DNA of 64,000 bases from Gloeophyllum trabeum ATCC 11539. Its lineage: Eukaryota > Basidiomycota > Agaricomycetes > Gloeophyllales > Gloeophyllaceae. A program made the position numbers and the translations under genes. This document shows positions 34,512 through 46,284 of the stretch, piece by piece. Each line of letters starts with the position of its first letter. Position 1 is the first letter of the stretch. The notes beneath the pieces were generated by a model that saw only the letters and a list, made by a program, of their open reading frames with translations, had not been told where the DNA came from and made no database searches. The stretch spans positions 1 through 64,000 of the forward strand of contig NW_006920430.1 in assembly GCF_000344685.1 (NCBI RefSeq). The letters run 5' to 3'.

Positions 34512-36859
34512 TCAAGTAGCAGACGTCATCGTGTCATATTCCACGTCCTTCTCGTCCAGCTCCGGCGAAGAGAGGAGGACCGGAGGGTTGACGTTTGCGA
34601 TTGGTCCCTTGAACCAATGCACACCTCCATACACAGGGCAGTAGTAGTATAGAAGGGAGCCTAGTGCGACCGCTCCCAGGACCGCGACTGTGTAATTCAT
34701 GTCGGACGCTGTGGGATTGGGGTTTGCAGGGAACAGGAACACTACGACGGCGAAGAGCATCCACGCCACCGCTGTCGCTGCCACAGGGAAACTCTGGAAG
34801 GGGTGCAGACTCAGTGGGGATCATGGAGTTTATTAAATTGCTGCCTACGAATCGCCCCAGGGTGAACGGTCCGGGCTTGAAGTCATTGTCAAATATGAAT
34901 CTCGCCATGATAGGGATGGAGTAGGCTACGTATGGTGCCGCTGCTGCGAGGGTAAACACTGCCCCAATAGCGGCAGATCCGGCGAAAGACAATAGGCCTA
35001 AGACACCGGCGAGCCCTGCAACCAACCAAACACAGTTGACAGGCGTCTGAGTACGTCTGTTAATGCGATATAGACGGCTTGAGAATGGTAAAGCCCCATC
35101 ACGGGAGAAAGCAAAGCTTTGTCTAGAAGCAACGGTTAACTGTGAATATCAAAGGTTATACCGATTGTCGCCCGGCGTGACTCGTATAGAACATACGGTG
35201 CTAGTCCCCATCATGAATCTGTCCATAAGATCAGCGAAAATTGTTAGAAACTGAGATCGATGCAGTCGTACTGCAAAGTAATAATTATGGACCACATCGC
35301 AAGCGCTCCTGGCTTTCCAAAGCTGTTGAGGAAAACCTGTATCATCTGGTGAGATATGCGGGCCAAGAAATGGCACCAAGTCAGTGGTGCTTCAACTCAC
35401 GACCGCCAGAGGTTGTCCGATGGTGCTGTCTACTATGTCACCGAGGTCTGTTCCCATACAGAACGCCACAACGACGTTGAGCACTGTTTGACAGAAGTAT
35501 GTTGAATGCATGAGGTCCTTGTTGGGAAGTGAGAAACGCACCCCATCCAATGACAGCTGGTGCGGAAGTTCCCATGATAATGGCCCATGGCACCGCAGTA
35601 CTCGCGTTTGATGCTTCTTCGCTGATATGGACGGGATCGTCAAAGCCACCTAAGCGAGTAATATATGTGGGTCATTTGGTAATTCACACTGTCGTGAGGA
35701 CGACTCACCGACTGCCCACAAAGGAGCCAGGAAGCTCATGATAAACGCAAATCCAGGCGACCATCCAGTAACTGCGAGATAGTTAGCGCCACGTGCTGAC
35801 ATGCGCAAAATACGTGCGATTTTGAAAGTTCCCGAAGGTAAAGCTGGCCGTGTTCCTATGCTCCTTGGGTGTGGCAGCAGGAAGCGCGACGACGATCGCA
35901 ATGAAACATCTATCAATGACGTCGATGCGCGAGCGTACCGGTCATGAAACGTGACTTTAAACTCACAAGAGATTCAAGGCGATGTGGAGGGACTGTATCC
36001 TCGCGATATATTTCGTAGCTGTGCTGCGTACCGTAGCTTGAACCACGAGTATTGCGCAATAGACGCCGCTAAAAGCGCATAAGCCATGTCTTTAATGCTT
36101 TCCAGAGAGGGACGAACAATATATGGGCATTACTCAACGCAAGTCGTTCGTCGGAGCCGATGGAGATTGCTGCATTCAGCTGTACGGCAAGGCCCCACTC
36201 CACTGCGGCGACCCCCGCGACAAGGCCGATAGTATTGAAATCTAAGAGCCTCGGTCAGGCTGGGATACAGGAATGAAGTTGAATGTTGCAGCTCACAACC
36301 AACTGAGCGGAGAGTGGATCGATTAGTCAGTCAATTCTTGCAAGCGGCTTGATGTTTACGCACCAAGCCAACAGAGCAGACAACGCCAGCGAGGAGAAGA
36401 AAGAGAGTAAGTCCAGTAATAAAGACCTCCAGACGTTGGCGCAGCAGATCCTAATTCTGCTATAGCTAAACCTATGAGGACGATGAAGATGGTACAAATG
36501 GCCCACTTGTGATCACCGAGTTCAGTATGATGAAAATGAAGCAGAGAATGCGAAGCCGATAGACGGCACTTACTCCCCACACCATCGCAACGGGACCACC
36601 GTTCGGTATAGCGTAGATAAGAACAGACCTAGAGTATGTTTATGGTCAGACTTGAATCAGACACAGTTGCTGCGACGGGTGCTAACGCAAAGGACGGGAC
36701 GGCACCGATAGCGCTGAACATGACTCCGAAGAGTTCCCAAGGCGTGAATTCCCGCTGAAACTCTTGCTTGTAGCCAAGGCTCTCGAGGCGGGCAACGTCT
36801 CCACTTTTGACCTCGAGAACCGACTCACGAGGGGGGGCCGCCTCTTTACGCATTGTCAT
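34512..36859 (-). CDS. APC-family amino-acid/GABA-type permease, paralog 2
   Basis: Paralog of the gene at 22427 with the same intron plan; first exon complement(36687-36859). Shared blocks: LESLGYKQEFQREFTPWELF, AIPNGGPVAMVWGW, PTSGGLYYWTYSLSSPRW, VYCAILVVQATV and the C-terminal YYYCPVYGGVHWFKGP. I found no frameshift or stop when following splice sites. One junction needs a GTTGAG donor (near 36140), making the loop after SIGSDE about six residues shorter than in paralog 1. N- and C-terminal tails differ in sequence, as expected of regulatory tails. Substrate is probably amino acids, GABA or a related amine. Divergent from the DUF1989 gene. Confidence 0.9.
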
Positions 36860-37445
36860 GTCTACAATGGAGGACAGGACGGCTCCTCTTGCAGATAATT
36901 AACATATATAGCGCGGATGATAACATCTCGATCATGGATAAGAGAGAAGCTCTCGATGAATGGGGGAGGTGGGAAATTCAAGGTGTCCTGGGTAAGGTAT
37001 CATAGTCAAAAGTCCAAATATCCAAGGCGATGTGGCACCCCTAGGGACGAGATTCAGCTGCGTAGTACACTCGGGCTCGCCCTTCGGCCTTGATAGCAGG
37101 TGTAGCGTATCTCCTCGCAGCAGGACCTCCCAAAATAGAACGGTGAGCGAGAGGCGTCCGAAGGTCTTGGAACCTCACATTGCATTTATTTCCGTCCCGA
37201 AGTGAAGCTATCGCTTCACAACCAGGATAAGGCCCTGCAGCTATCTCCTTCCACACCGTGTGCTGCCGTCGGTCCGGGTGGTACTGACTTCTCGATAACA
37301 GCGCTAGAATAACATCGGGGCCGACCGTCGCCGTCTCGATCCTCTTACTCCTTGGAGCATCGCACACCCTCCTCCCAACTACTTGAGAGGACGCACGACG
37401 GTGCAAACGCACGAGCATCTCGCCCACCTTCATAGCCTGCACGCG
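36860..37445. promoter_or_regulatory. divergent intergenic region of permease 2 and the DUF1989 gene
   Basis: 586 bp between two start codons facing away from each other, so it should hold both promoters. CACCCCTAGGG near 37040 resembles the terminus of the 955-bp MITE but has no partner. No specific operator recognised. Confidence 0.45.
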
Positions 37446-38039
37446 ATGCCAGAAAAGACCATCATCCCCGCGCGCACGGGTGCCGCATTCAAAGTCCCCA
37501 GCGGCGCCACCATGCGCATCAGCACGCCCTCGGGCACGCAGGTCGTCGACCTCTTCGCCTTCGCCGCCGCCGCCCCGCGCGACGAGCACCTCTCCATGGC
37601 GCACACGCGCGCGGCGCTCACGAGGCTCACGCCGCGCGTGGGCGACACGCTCACGAGCAGCCGCCGCGCGCGGATGCTCACCGTCGTGGCCGACAGCACG
37701 CCCGGCGTGCACGACACGCTCATCGCCGCGTGCGACGCGTACCGCTACCAGGAGCTGGGCGTGCAGGGCTGGCACGCGAGCTGCGCGGAGAATTTGGAGA
37801 GGGCGCTGGAAGGGGTGGGGTTGAGCGTGCCGTTCACACCGGCGCCGTTTAATCTGTTTATGAATATACCGGTGAGGGAGGATGGGACGCTGAGTTTTGA
37901 AGAGCCGGTGACGGGCCCTGGGGAGTATATCGAGATGAGGGCGGAGATGGACTTGATTGTGGTGTGCAGTGCGTGCCCGCAGGATATTCTAAGCATCAAT
38001 AAGAGGAATCCTACAGAGGCGGTCTTTGAGGTCTTGTAA
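37446..38039 (+). CDS. DUF1989 (urea carboxylase-associated) protein
   Basis: Single-exon gene, 197 aa. The start IIPARTGAAFKVPSGATMRI, then GTQVVDLFAF, the MAHTRAAL segment and the late PFNLFMNIPV and ACPQDILSIN segments follow the DUF1989 fold order. In bacteria DUF1989 proteins sit with urea carboxylase and allophanate hydrolase and several act on guanidine-derived carboxy-ureas. In fungi they are mostly uncharacterised. A Cys (VVCSACPQD) and several His/Asp may bind metal. It is compact, highly GC-rich at the 5' half and intron-less, unlike its neighbours. Possible nitrogen-metabolism partner of the divergent permease (inference). Confidence 0.85.
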   Translation: MPEKTIIPARTGAAFKVPSGATMRISTPSGTQVVDLFAFAAAAPRDEHLSMAHTRAALTRLTPRVGDTLTSSRRARMLTVVADSTPGVHDTLIAACDAYRYQELGVQGWHASCAENLERALEGVGLSVPFTPAPFNLFMNIPVREDGTLSFEEPVTGPGEYIEMRAEMDLIVVCSACPQDILSINKRNPTEAVFEVL

Positions 38040-39253
38040 TGTAGCGACAGCTTGTACTCACGTTTTGCCCGCTCTAAAAAGACAGACCAAGCCATGATGA
38101 CCTGTGGCCTACGATAATTAATGCAAAGATGGCGGTTGGGGAATGGCTACTTCACGATGCTTGGGTAAGCGGGGACTTTATGCTCCTCGGCATGTCTCTG
38201 ATACTCATGTTTCTGGTATTAGAAACATTCAAGCACCCGATCGCTGACCCATAGCAAAGTCCAGAGTCACCTTGGAATCAGACAGTGGGCGCACATAGCT
38301 TAGGTTCACCAGTGCCAATGTGAAACGGAGTGACTTGGAGCATACCCCCAGTTCGAGCGTCTTCTGGGCAAAGGCCAACCCAAGCAAAAGATCATGCACC
38401 ATCCCGATCCCGTCGCTCCCACCTCCAATACTAGATTCACGTACCACTCCAGCGACAGCTACGTCACCTCGTGATACTGAGATAAAATCCCAGCGCATCA
38501 CAACTATACCCGCGAGGGACGGACGCCGACCAGAAGTTCGGTGGGCACATTTTTGCCTCCGCCCTGCCAGACATCCGAAATAGGGACTGTCTACGGATAT
38601 CCGGGAACGCCTGCCAGTCCATCACATGAGAGAATCCACGCCCAGGGACATGTCAAACCCAGTTGCGAATCCACAGCTCATACCTCGCCGGACCAGAAGG
38701 ACAGAAGCCCTTGGCATTCCAAGTCAGCGACGTTTATGCAGACGAGAAGCCTCGGTGGAGGGTGGACGCGAAGCAGGCAGGGTACCGTAGGATCAGGTAC
38801 CGCCCCCTCAGGGTCCGCAACTGCTTGATAAAGTTCCCAGAAGGCTTGGTCCTCGAGCGAGGTGGGCCAATGCCCTCGTGCGGTTTGTGCGGCATCTTGG
38901 AAATGGCTGCCATCGCGAGCAGAGGGATCCCGATGACGCTTGATGCCACATCGCCCCCGCGAAACGTCCGTCGCCAAGCAGGGATATATAGTCTTGGAAT
39001 TCTCTCGTAAAATACAAAGACAGCGATGGAAGAAGGCCTCTGCAGGTAAAGCAGGGCAGCTTGAGTGTTATAAAAGAGTTGAGTGCCAAGGAAGCCGAGC
39101 ATTAGCCGAGCAGCGTCAACGAAACAGAGGGGGCAGCGGAAAAAGAGCGGCGCTCCGACGTGGAGTTACCGATGGCGTCCTTTATCAAGCCTTTGCTCCC
39201 AACCCGTCCGTCGTCTCCTCGACCCTCCTAGTCCTAGTACGTGTGCCCCCGCG
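38040..39253. other. intergenic; possible unannotated short gene on the minus strand
   Basis: No gene I can name. Minus-strand open frames (38229-38501 and 38678-39102) overlap, with different phases ending near the same place. A coding exon is possible but no consistent model was found. Confidence 0.3.
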
Positions 39254-40500
39254 ATGGCTGTTGAAAAGCACGAGACTGAGGCTGGCGCGTCAAGACCGGT
39301 GTCGGCGAAACCCTCCAGCTTGACTCTGGCCGGCGCGACGATGGCGGACGCGGGCGATGCGGAGAACCAGGGGCAGCGCATGTCCCAGCGGGAGTACTAC
39401 AAGAACTACCTCATGACGAATGTCAAGGGCGAGTGGGCGACCGCGCCGTTGGTTGCGTTTTGTTTCATGACCGGGTTCATGTGAGTACTGTCTTGTCGTA
39501 CGGAGGTGCCTCGCACCCTGCAGACAGAACGTCTGAGTAGGGCTGGCTGGCTCGGGACTGGGTTCGTCGTGTTCAGAGCGTCGCATCGTCGCTGTATGCG
39601 CGTTTGTGGGCCTTCGCCTTCGTCGGCGCACACCTACTTCAATGTCCTACTCATCTGCGTGCCACTTTGAGGCTAACTACTGCACTGGTACAGTGATGCC
39701 GTCGGATTCACAGCCGTCTTCGTCTGGCCAGGATTCCAGACGGGCAACTCAGTCCAGGTACGTCATTGCGCCCCCGCCCCCTCCCCCTCCCAACTAACCC
39801 GCCCCCAGCTCGCCCTCGCCCTCGCGCGCCTCTTCTCGCCCGGCAACACCGACTACTCCTTCCGGCCACCCGACCGCGCCGCGCTCGTCTCCCTCCTCAC
39901 CTTCGTCTTCGGCGCCTTCCTCGGCCGCATCGGCGACCGCATGGGGCCCAAGACGCGGCTGTGGCTCTTCCTCGGGACGATGATCCAAGCCCTGTTCACG
40001 ATGGCCGCCGCCGTGTGCGTGTGGCAGAGCGGCGACCCGAGCGTGGCGGACGAACGCGGCGACCCGGCGTGGACCGCCCCGCTGACGTACGTCGCGCTCG
40101 GCTTCATGAGCGCGAGCTTGGGCCTGCAGGGGATCATGGGCAAGCGGGTGAACGGGCAGTTTGCCACCACGAGTGCGTCGCCGCGCCGCTCCCCAGTTTA
40201 CGACGACTAGCACTGACCGCGCGCGGGCTGGGGACAGTCGTGCTCACGACGATCTGGTGCGAGCTCATGGCGGACCCGAAGCTGTTCAGCTTCAAGAGCT
40301 GGGTCGTCTCGCGCGACCACAAGATCGTGGCCATCCTGTGCCTCTTCTTCGGCGGCTTCTGCGGGCGCGCGATCATCGACTCGATCGGCTCCGCGGGCGC
40401 GCTCGGCGTGGGCACGGGCATCCGGGTCGTCATCGCCGTCGGGTGGCTCTTCGTCACCGAGAAGAAGAACTCGGCGAAGCCGGGGGTGGGGAAGAAGTGA
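39254..40500 (+). CDS. DUF1275 (YoaK-like) multi-TM membrane protein
   Basis: 305 aa from four exons: 39254-39480, 39694-39757, 39809-40172 and 40238-40500, all in frame. A polar N-terminus of about 60 residues precedes the DUF1275 signature FCFMTGFIDAVGF and VFVWPGFQTGNSVQLALALA. Three to four further hydrophobic helices follow (SLLTFVFGAFLG, LFLGTMIQALFTMAA, the HKIVAILCLFFGGF region, GIRVVIAVGWLF). The GNSV motif corresponds to the GN motif after TM2 of the bacterial family. Function is unknown; a small-molecule transporter is often proposed. The C-terminus is Lys-rich and cytosolic by the positive-inside rule. Confidence 0.87.
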
Positions 40501-43500
40501 TTGGGCTTGAGCTTGGGGTGCACATGGGGATTTGGGGGAATACGATACGACGATAATGCTTCTTGGTTTCCACTACTTATTATCTTCGTTAACGAATAGA
40601 ATGACTGGAATAGATTGTATCCGACATCAAGAGTATCTGACGACCTGTGAGCTTTTCGGACGGCTGTACCCCAAGCGTCTGAGCATTCATGGCAGGCAGT
40701 AAACTTGGCTCTTGGAATCTTTATTTTCCGACTTCAGAATCGTAGAGCACACAACCGCAGGAATTGGGGGAGACGCATATGCAACAAATGATTGAATCGT
40801 GCAGATAAAATCGTACGAAATCGGATACTCTAGAAATGTAACATCTCTGGTAAGGAACACCGCTCCACGTCCTGCATTCCACAGAACCAGTCGCGCGCTC
40901 CAGCTAGAGACGTCCAGTGACTCTGGGACCCGCTGTAGGCTCCTGCGAGAATAAGCAGAGCAAATCACAGGGGGACAATAATGCGAGTCCGCGAAATGAG
41001 TGAGGAGAACTGACGCGGGTGAGCAGGTTTTTATGCCAGCGGGGACGTCACGTGCTGGTGTCGGGCAGGTCGGAGGGGACTTGTGCTCTGACCCATGGAG
41101 GTGCTCGACTGCTTGCGCTCATCCCACCCAATCACCCGGATTGGTCATACCAAACGTCGGAAGATGCTTGTATCTGTGCCGACATGGCACGTAATAAAAG
41201 CCTCAGCCAGACAGAGGAGAGAGAGTGGAGGTCAGACGTTGCAAGGTATCTCTTCGGTACGTCGCGCGCGGGTGCAATCCGCCGAGAGCAGCGGATGGAC
41301 TACCAGCAGTCGTGGTCCAACAAGTGGCATCATATCGTCGAACTTGACGAACGCTCCTAGGCCTTGGGGAACTCGAATCGGCGAACACAGGGCATGGGGC
41401 GCCTGTTCATGTTCGTGCGGTCTTTCAATCACTGCCATGCCCCTTCGACGTGCATGATTATTGCCTATACGACATTTCGTCACCCCCGCGACATCCTCTC
41501 ATTCACTTCTTGACTCCACGGCTCGTTTTCGTCCGACTCTTGCCATGGGCAATCCCCCGGAAGGCCTTGCTCCTTCTGACAGCTCCTGGGACGCAATCCT
41601 TGCAGATGGAGAGCCGGCTCGCGTCTCTTTCTTCGTTCCTCGCTTCGCTCCCGGTAATGTAGCATTCGTCAGTCTTGTCGGTCGGGAACTGTCTCCCAGT
41701 CTTTTAGCCGCGCGGCCGCACTCGAAGGTGGGGAACAGGTCCGGTGCGAGCGGGAGAATCGTGGCCAATGTGCACTTTATTTCAGTGAATCGTGGTGTCG
41801 TGCATATACATCCGGCTGATCAGGCATGATTTCCTGCTGTTGAGGGAGCTCGTACCCACTCCGTATGTGCGTCAACATCAGTGCACTTTCGGAGGTGTAT
41901 CTGCCCCTTTCCACTCGTGTATCTTTCCTTTTCCGCTCCGCTTCCAACATTCTTCTCCAGTCTCATCGAAAGGGGCTTGTTCCAGGCTCTCTGATGTATG
42001 TCCCGCCGCATTGGAGGTCGTGGAACAAGCCCCGTCCGAGCGGGTATCGTTGGATGGCCAGTCCCTGAGGATGGCGCCGCCCGTCGGTAGTGTCCTCTTC
42101 GCAGTTGGCATGTATATGCGCGCTGGTCAAGGTTGGCTGGCCAACCCCACCTTGCGATCTTCGGTGGCTTACTTAGATTTACGCCGCCGTTAGCGCGGCA
42201 CACGAACTCTTCCTGGTTTTTGCCAGCGGTGTACGCCCGACTCGAATCGTTACCTGTCTTCCAGCTGCCGACCCATCCCCTGCGCCGGTCGACGCCCCAG
42301 GGAAGTGTCGAGAAGGCTCTATCACACATGCGCTGACACCGATTCTCGGCCTCTCTAGGCTTGATCGTCTCAACCGCCGCGATTCAAGTCGTCCCGACAC
42401 TACCGCAACGACATGCTTGCGCAAGTACGGTGCTTACTGCATTCTTTCTTCCGGACGTCGTCGTGCGCTCCTTCGCGTCCAGGCACTCCTCGTTCACCAT
42501 AGCAGGAATTGAGACGGACGGGCTGATGGGCACCGGACGCGGTCACGATGCCCCCACGGTGCGTGTTTCGCCACCCCCGGAGCTAGGGATGCACCTGACC
42601 CCATTTCAGACCCGTCGCGCACTTCAAGCTCGTTAACCAGATATTCGGGGTTTTCAGACCACGCGCGAGTGGTGTGCCCTACTAAGAACAAGGAAGAGAC
42701 GGTGCAAGGTGCGTCAGATCCGAGTCACAAAGAAACGTCAAGGGAAGCAGAGCCTTGCGGTCTCGTTCAATGTCTAACAGAACCAGAATTTGGATCTTGG
42801 CATCGTGAGCGTCCTTTGATTGCGCGGAATAGCGAGTCGTAATGAAGAACAAAGAACAACGGAAAACGAATCATACTCATGCTCATGCCACTGGCCCTCT
42901 CTCGCTCTTTGCAGGTCGACGCCCGAGCTGAGACTCTTGTCTTCAGCGAGGACTCCCTGGCCTCATAAGGCATTCTCGCCACTTCCGACTCTTCTTGTGG
43001 GCATCCTCAGGAGGTCACCTCGCAACGCCGCACGCCACACACCGAACGACCACTCTCCGGGATGCAGTCCGCGCAGATTCCTATCCGAATCACGTCTCAT
43101 TCGTTCCCTTTGCCCCAACAATGGTCACTCCGATCGAGCGTGGCTGATTCGAGGAAATCCATCAGCACCGGATCTTCTGCCACTCACGCCTCTGCATAAT
43201 ATCCCTTGTCTCAGAACCTCCACCCCCGGCACTCGGCGGACTCGTAGTGAACGGCTTGGAAGCAGTCCTCAAGGAGACACGTCGCACCGCCTCTCACGTC
43301 CTGAGCCCCCCCGGTACTCGTCAGCTTCGCTGTTCTAGGATGCCCAGGACACGACTGTACTGGGTGCTTTGGAACATGCCTCGTCCGCTCGAGTCTGTCC
43401 TCCGAATGAGTCGCGGTGCCACAGGCGTGCGCTCTGGTCTGCTACGATCTATACGCTTTGTGACGCTGGTCCATTGGTAGCTTTCGCGGCGAGCTAGGCT

Positions 43501-46284
43501 GCCGTTGAACTGAGTTCCTACCGGTCCAGCGGGATGCGTCCATGCTCTTCTCGTTACAGGCACAGACTGCTCTCCTGCCGCCCATCTTGTTCATAGTGCA
43601 CTTTCGCGCGCGATGGTGAGGGACTGGCTTTCCGAAGTACAGCGGTGGGCTTCCCCGTCTCGAGATTTCTGGTTCTTTGGTGTTCATTTTCTCGACTCAG
43701 TGCCCGCGTCGCTGGCTTTTCCCGTGGGAACTGCTCTGGAAGACACCATGCTACGGCACCCGTAAGACTCACTGCGTACTTGACAGCGGCGTATTCTAAA
43801 AGCACCAATACGATGGCGTACTGGATCCTGGGGAACGCGCCTCATCCAAGCGAGAGTAGTTGACGGTCGCGTTTTCATGAAAACGCTCGGCGTGGTCTCT
43901 TTGGTGAGTATCGGATATTGACGAGTCGTGCTGTCATGAATATGCGGGTGTGATCAAGGTTGGCTGGTCAGCTATGGTAATGGCGCGTGTTGGTACGGGA
44001 TTGTCGTTGCCCCGATCCCTCTATCATCGGATCGAAGACCATCAACTCTATTGAGGTGCGTCGATACGCAGCATTGTAGGTGGCCTTGTTCTGGCCAATG
44101 CCCATGTCCTACCATCTGGTTCCTTAGGTACAGGCACTCACTGGCGCGGGTACATCCGCTCGGGACAGTTCTGTTGGCGGCGGGCGTCATGCCCCGCATC
44201 GATGCCCGTCAGTCCCCCGTTCGGACCCGCCAGCGGGGTACCGCCTGCTTTCACTCAAGTCACACCGCTCGCATCTATGGCTCTGGCCCGTCCGTCATCG
44301 AGGGTCTGTCACGGCTTCCTGTCCTCCAAAACCCCTGTCGTTGCCTCTAGGCCCTGTTTGGTGCACCGTGCACGCAACAATGGCCTGTCGCCGTGAGTTA
44401 CCGCGCGAGCGCTCGCTGCGGTGCTAGTGCAGGTACGCCCGTTCAGACTGTATATGGTTCTGTCAGTGGCGGCCAACGCTCTACCTTCGTTCCCGGTGTC
44501 TTTCCGGGACGAATGACCTGCGATGTGGCCGGTGGTCTACTCTTGCCGCCGCGGCTGCCCCAGCGGTGAGTGGTCTCCTCATTCGATCGTGCTGCAGCGC
44601 TTGTTTATGTCTATTCTCTGGGCACGCCCTGTCCCTCAATCACTTGCGACAGTCCGCCCTACCAACGTGCGTCGCTATAACCTTCGCCATTCCCGCTCTG
44701 GGTGCTCTTGTGGGCTTGCCTGCATATGTGGTGGTCGCACATCCTCTTGGCATCTGCGTCTGCACGCGATGTCCATCTTCCCTGTAAACTTATTTGTAGA
44801 TAAGATTGCATTGCGGCGCACATCCGGGCAGATTTGACGTCGCTTCAGCCGCTTCGCGGTGTCATCATGGCTCAAACGTCATTTAGACCGTATCGATAAC
44901 ATTTGTTTGTGTAGGACACACGTCTACGCCAGCGTTGTCAGCCTGGTCCAACATTTCAGTACGGCGTACGCATCTCCTCGAGGCGTGCGTATCACGCGGG
45001 CCGAGAAAGAAGCGGCTCAACAAGAAACCTGCCTCGTATTCCCGGGCTTATCTTGTACGTTGATCTGCATGTACATAGACGGCCCCTCCCCCTGCATTCC
45101 GCGACTCGACGAGCGCGTCAGCGCCGAGAGCACACCCATGTCAATTGCAGGCGTAAATAATGAAGGCCCTTGTAATTTCTTGCTGGTCCGGGGCGATGTT
45201 GTTTCAGTTTGACAGAGGTCCAGGGTCAGGTATGACGCAAGCTGTCAAGAGAGCGAGACAAGTATCGCCGGCGCACCGGGGGTCGGTGTCGGTGCCCTCG
45301 AAATTCTTGACAGATAGAAATCACGAAGATCATGGATGGAATTGATCCGGTGCTGTTGGTAGATGTCTGACATACATGTACATACCGCGAAAGCTCGAGC
45401 TCGAGTTCAAAAGTACAGAGGGCTGGAAAGACGCGAGGTGGCCGTGTACTCGGATTTTAATCGTAGCTATAGCTACCCCTACCGGATTGAATGTGTTTGG
45501 CACATGGTAGTAAGCGCGCGTTATTTTAGCGCGAGGCGTGAGACTGACGTGTGATGAGGTGGGGCAAAGCCTGATGGTCGTGGTTATGGGCCGCCATCAG
45601 GACCCGGAGAACATTTCGGGAAGCTTTACAGCCGTTTGCAGATCGATAGACCACCAATTCAGAAAATCGCGTATAGTCGGAGTGGGTCGGAGTGGGTGCC
45701 AGGGACGTCGGAAGAAGGTGGGGAAGTCCAAATGGTCTGATTTCCGTCTCTCGGGGACTTACAATTGCTTGTCCGACGTGGTCCGACTGTAAATGATTTT
45801 TGAAAAGTGGGCCCATCAATCTGCAAACGGCTGTAGGCGGGAACGAATATTCAGAAAACTGCAAACAATTCCGAAGAGTTTCGAGGAGGAGGATACGAGG
45901 CCGGCGGACAGAAAACGTGGGCGTCGGTACCGAGGCGTATTAGGGTTGGGCCGCCGGTCCGGGATAAGCAGTGGCCGGAAAAGGGCAAGAAGCCGGAAGC
46001 CCGGCCGCGGCAGGGAAGAGAAGGGGGCAGTTAGATTGACAGGTCTCGCAAATAACTGGACGTGTACGGCCGACGTGCCTCCTCGCTGAGTCTGCGCAAT
46101 GCGGTACGTCGCTCTCCGAGAACGACTTATGTTTCTGTTCTGATAATATTCTCCGCGGTTTCGCAGTTGGGTGCGTCCCGCAACTTGTCGGAGCACCGTT
46201 TCGCATACGCTTTGCTTTACATGAGCCGCAGCCTGTGGACGCCCTCCCAGCCAACACTCGGGCGGACAAGGATTCATCCTGAAA
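40501..46284. other. 5.8-kb gene-poor region with degenerate repeats
   Basis: No convincing gene. A minus-strand open segment (40688-40925) after an acceptor-like CTCGCAG has a TATA-like GCATAAAAACC about 100 bp upstream (near 41030) but no clear ATG. From 41.4 to 44.9 kb, ORFs on both strands lack motifs. Degenerate repeats are visible: GGAACA/G-GCC-C-TCC-like segments at 42022, 43371 and 43832, and TCAAGGTTGGCTGG near 42127 and 43955. This looks like old, decayed repeat DNA. Confidence 0.5.

Noticed and set aside
37041..37775. 244-codon minus-strand ORF
   Set aside because: Antisense to the DUF1989 coding exon, which has clear family motifs; it is a shadow of that GC-rich exon.
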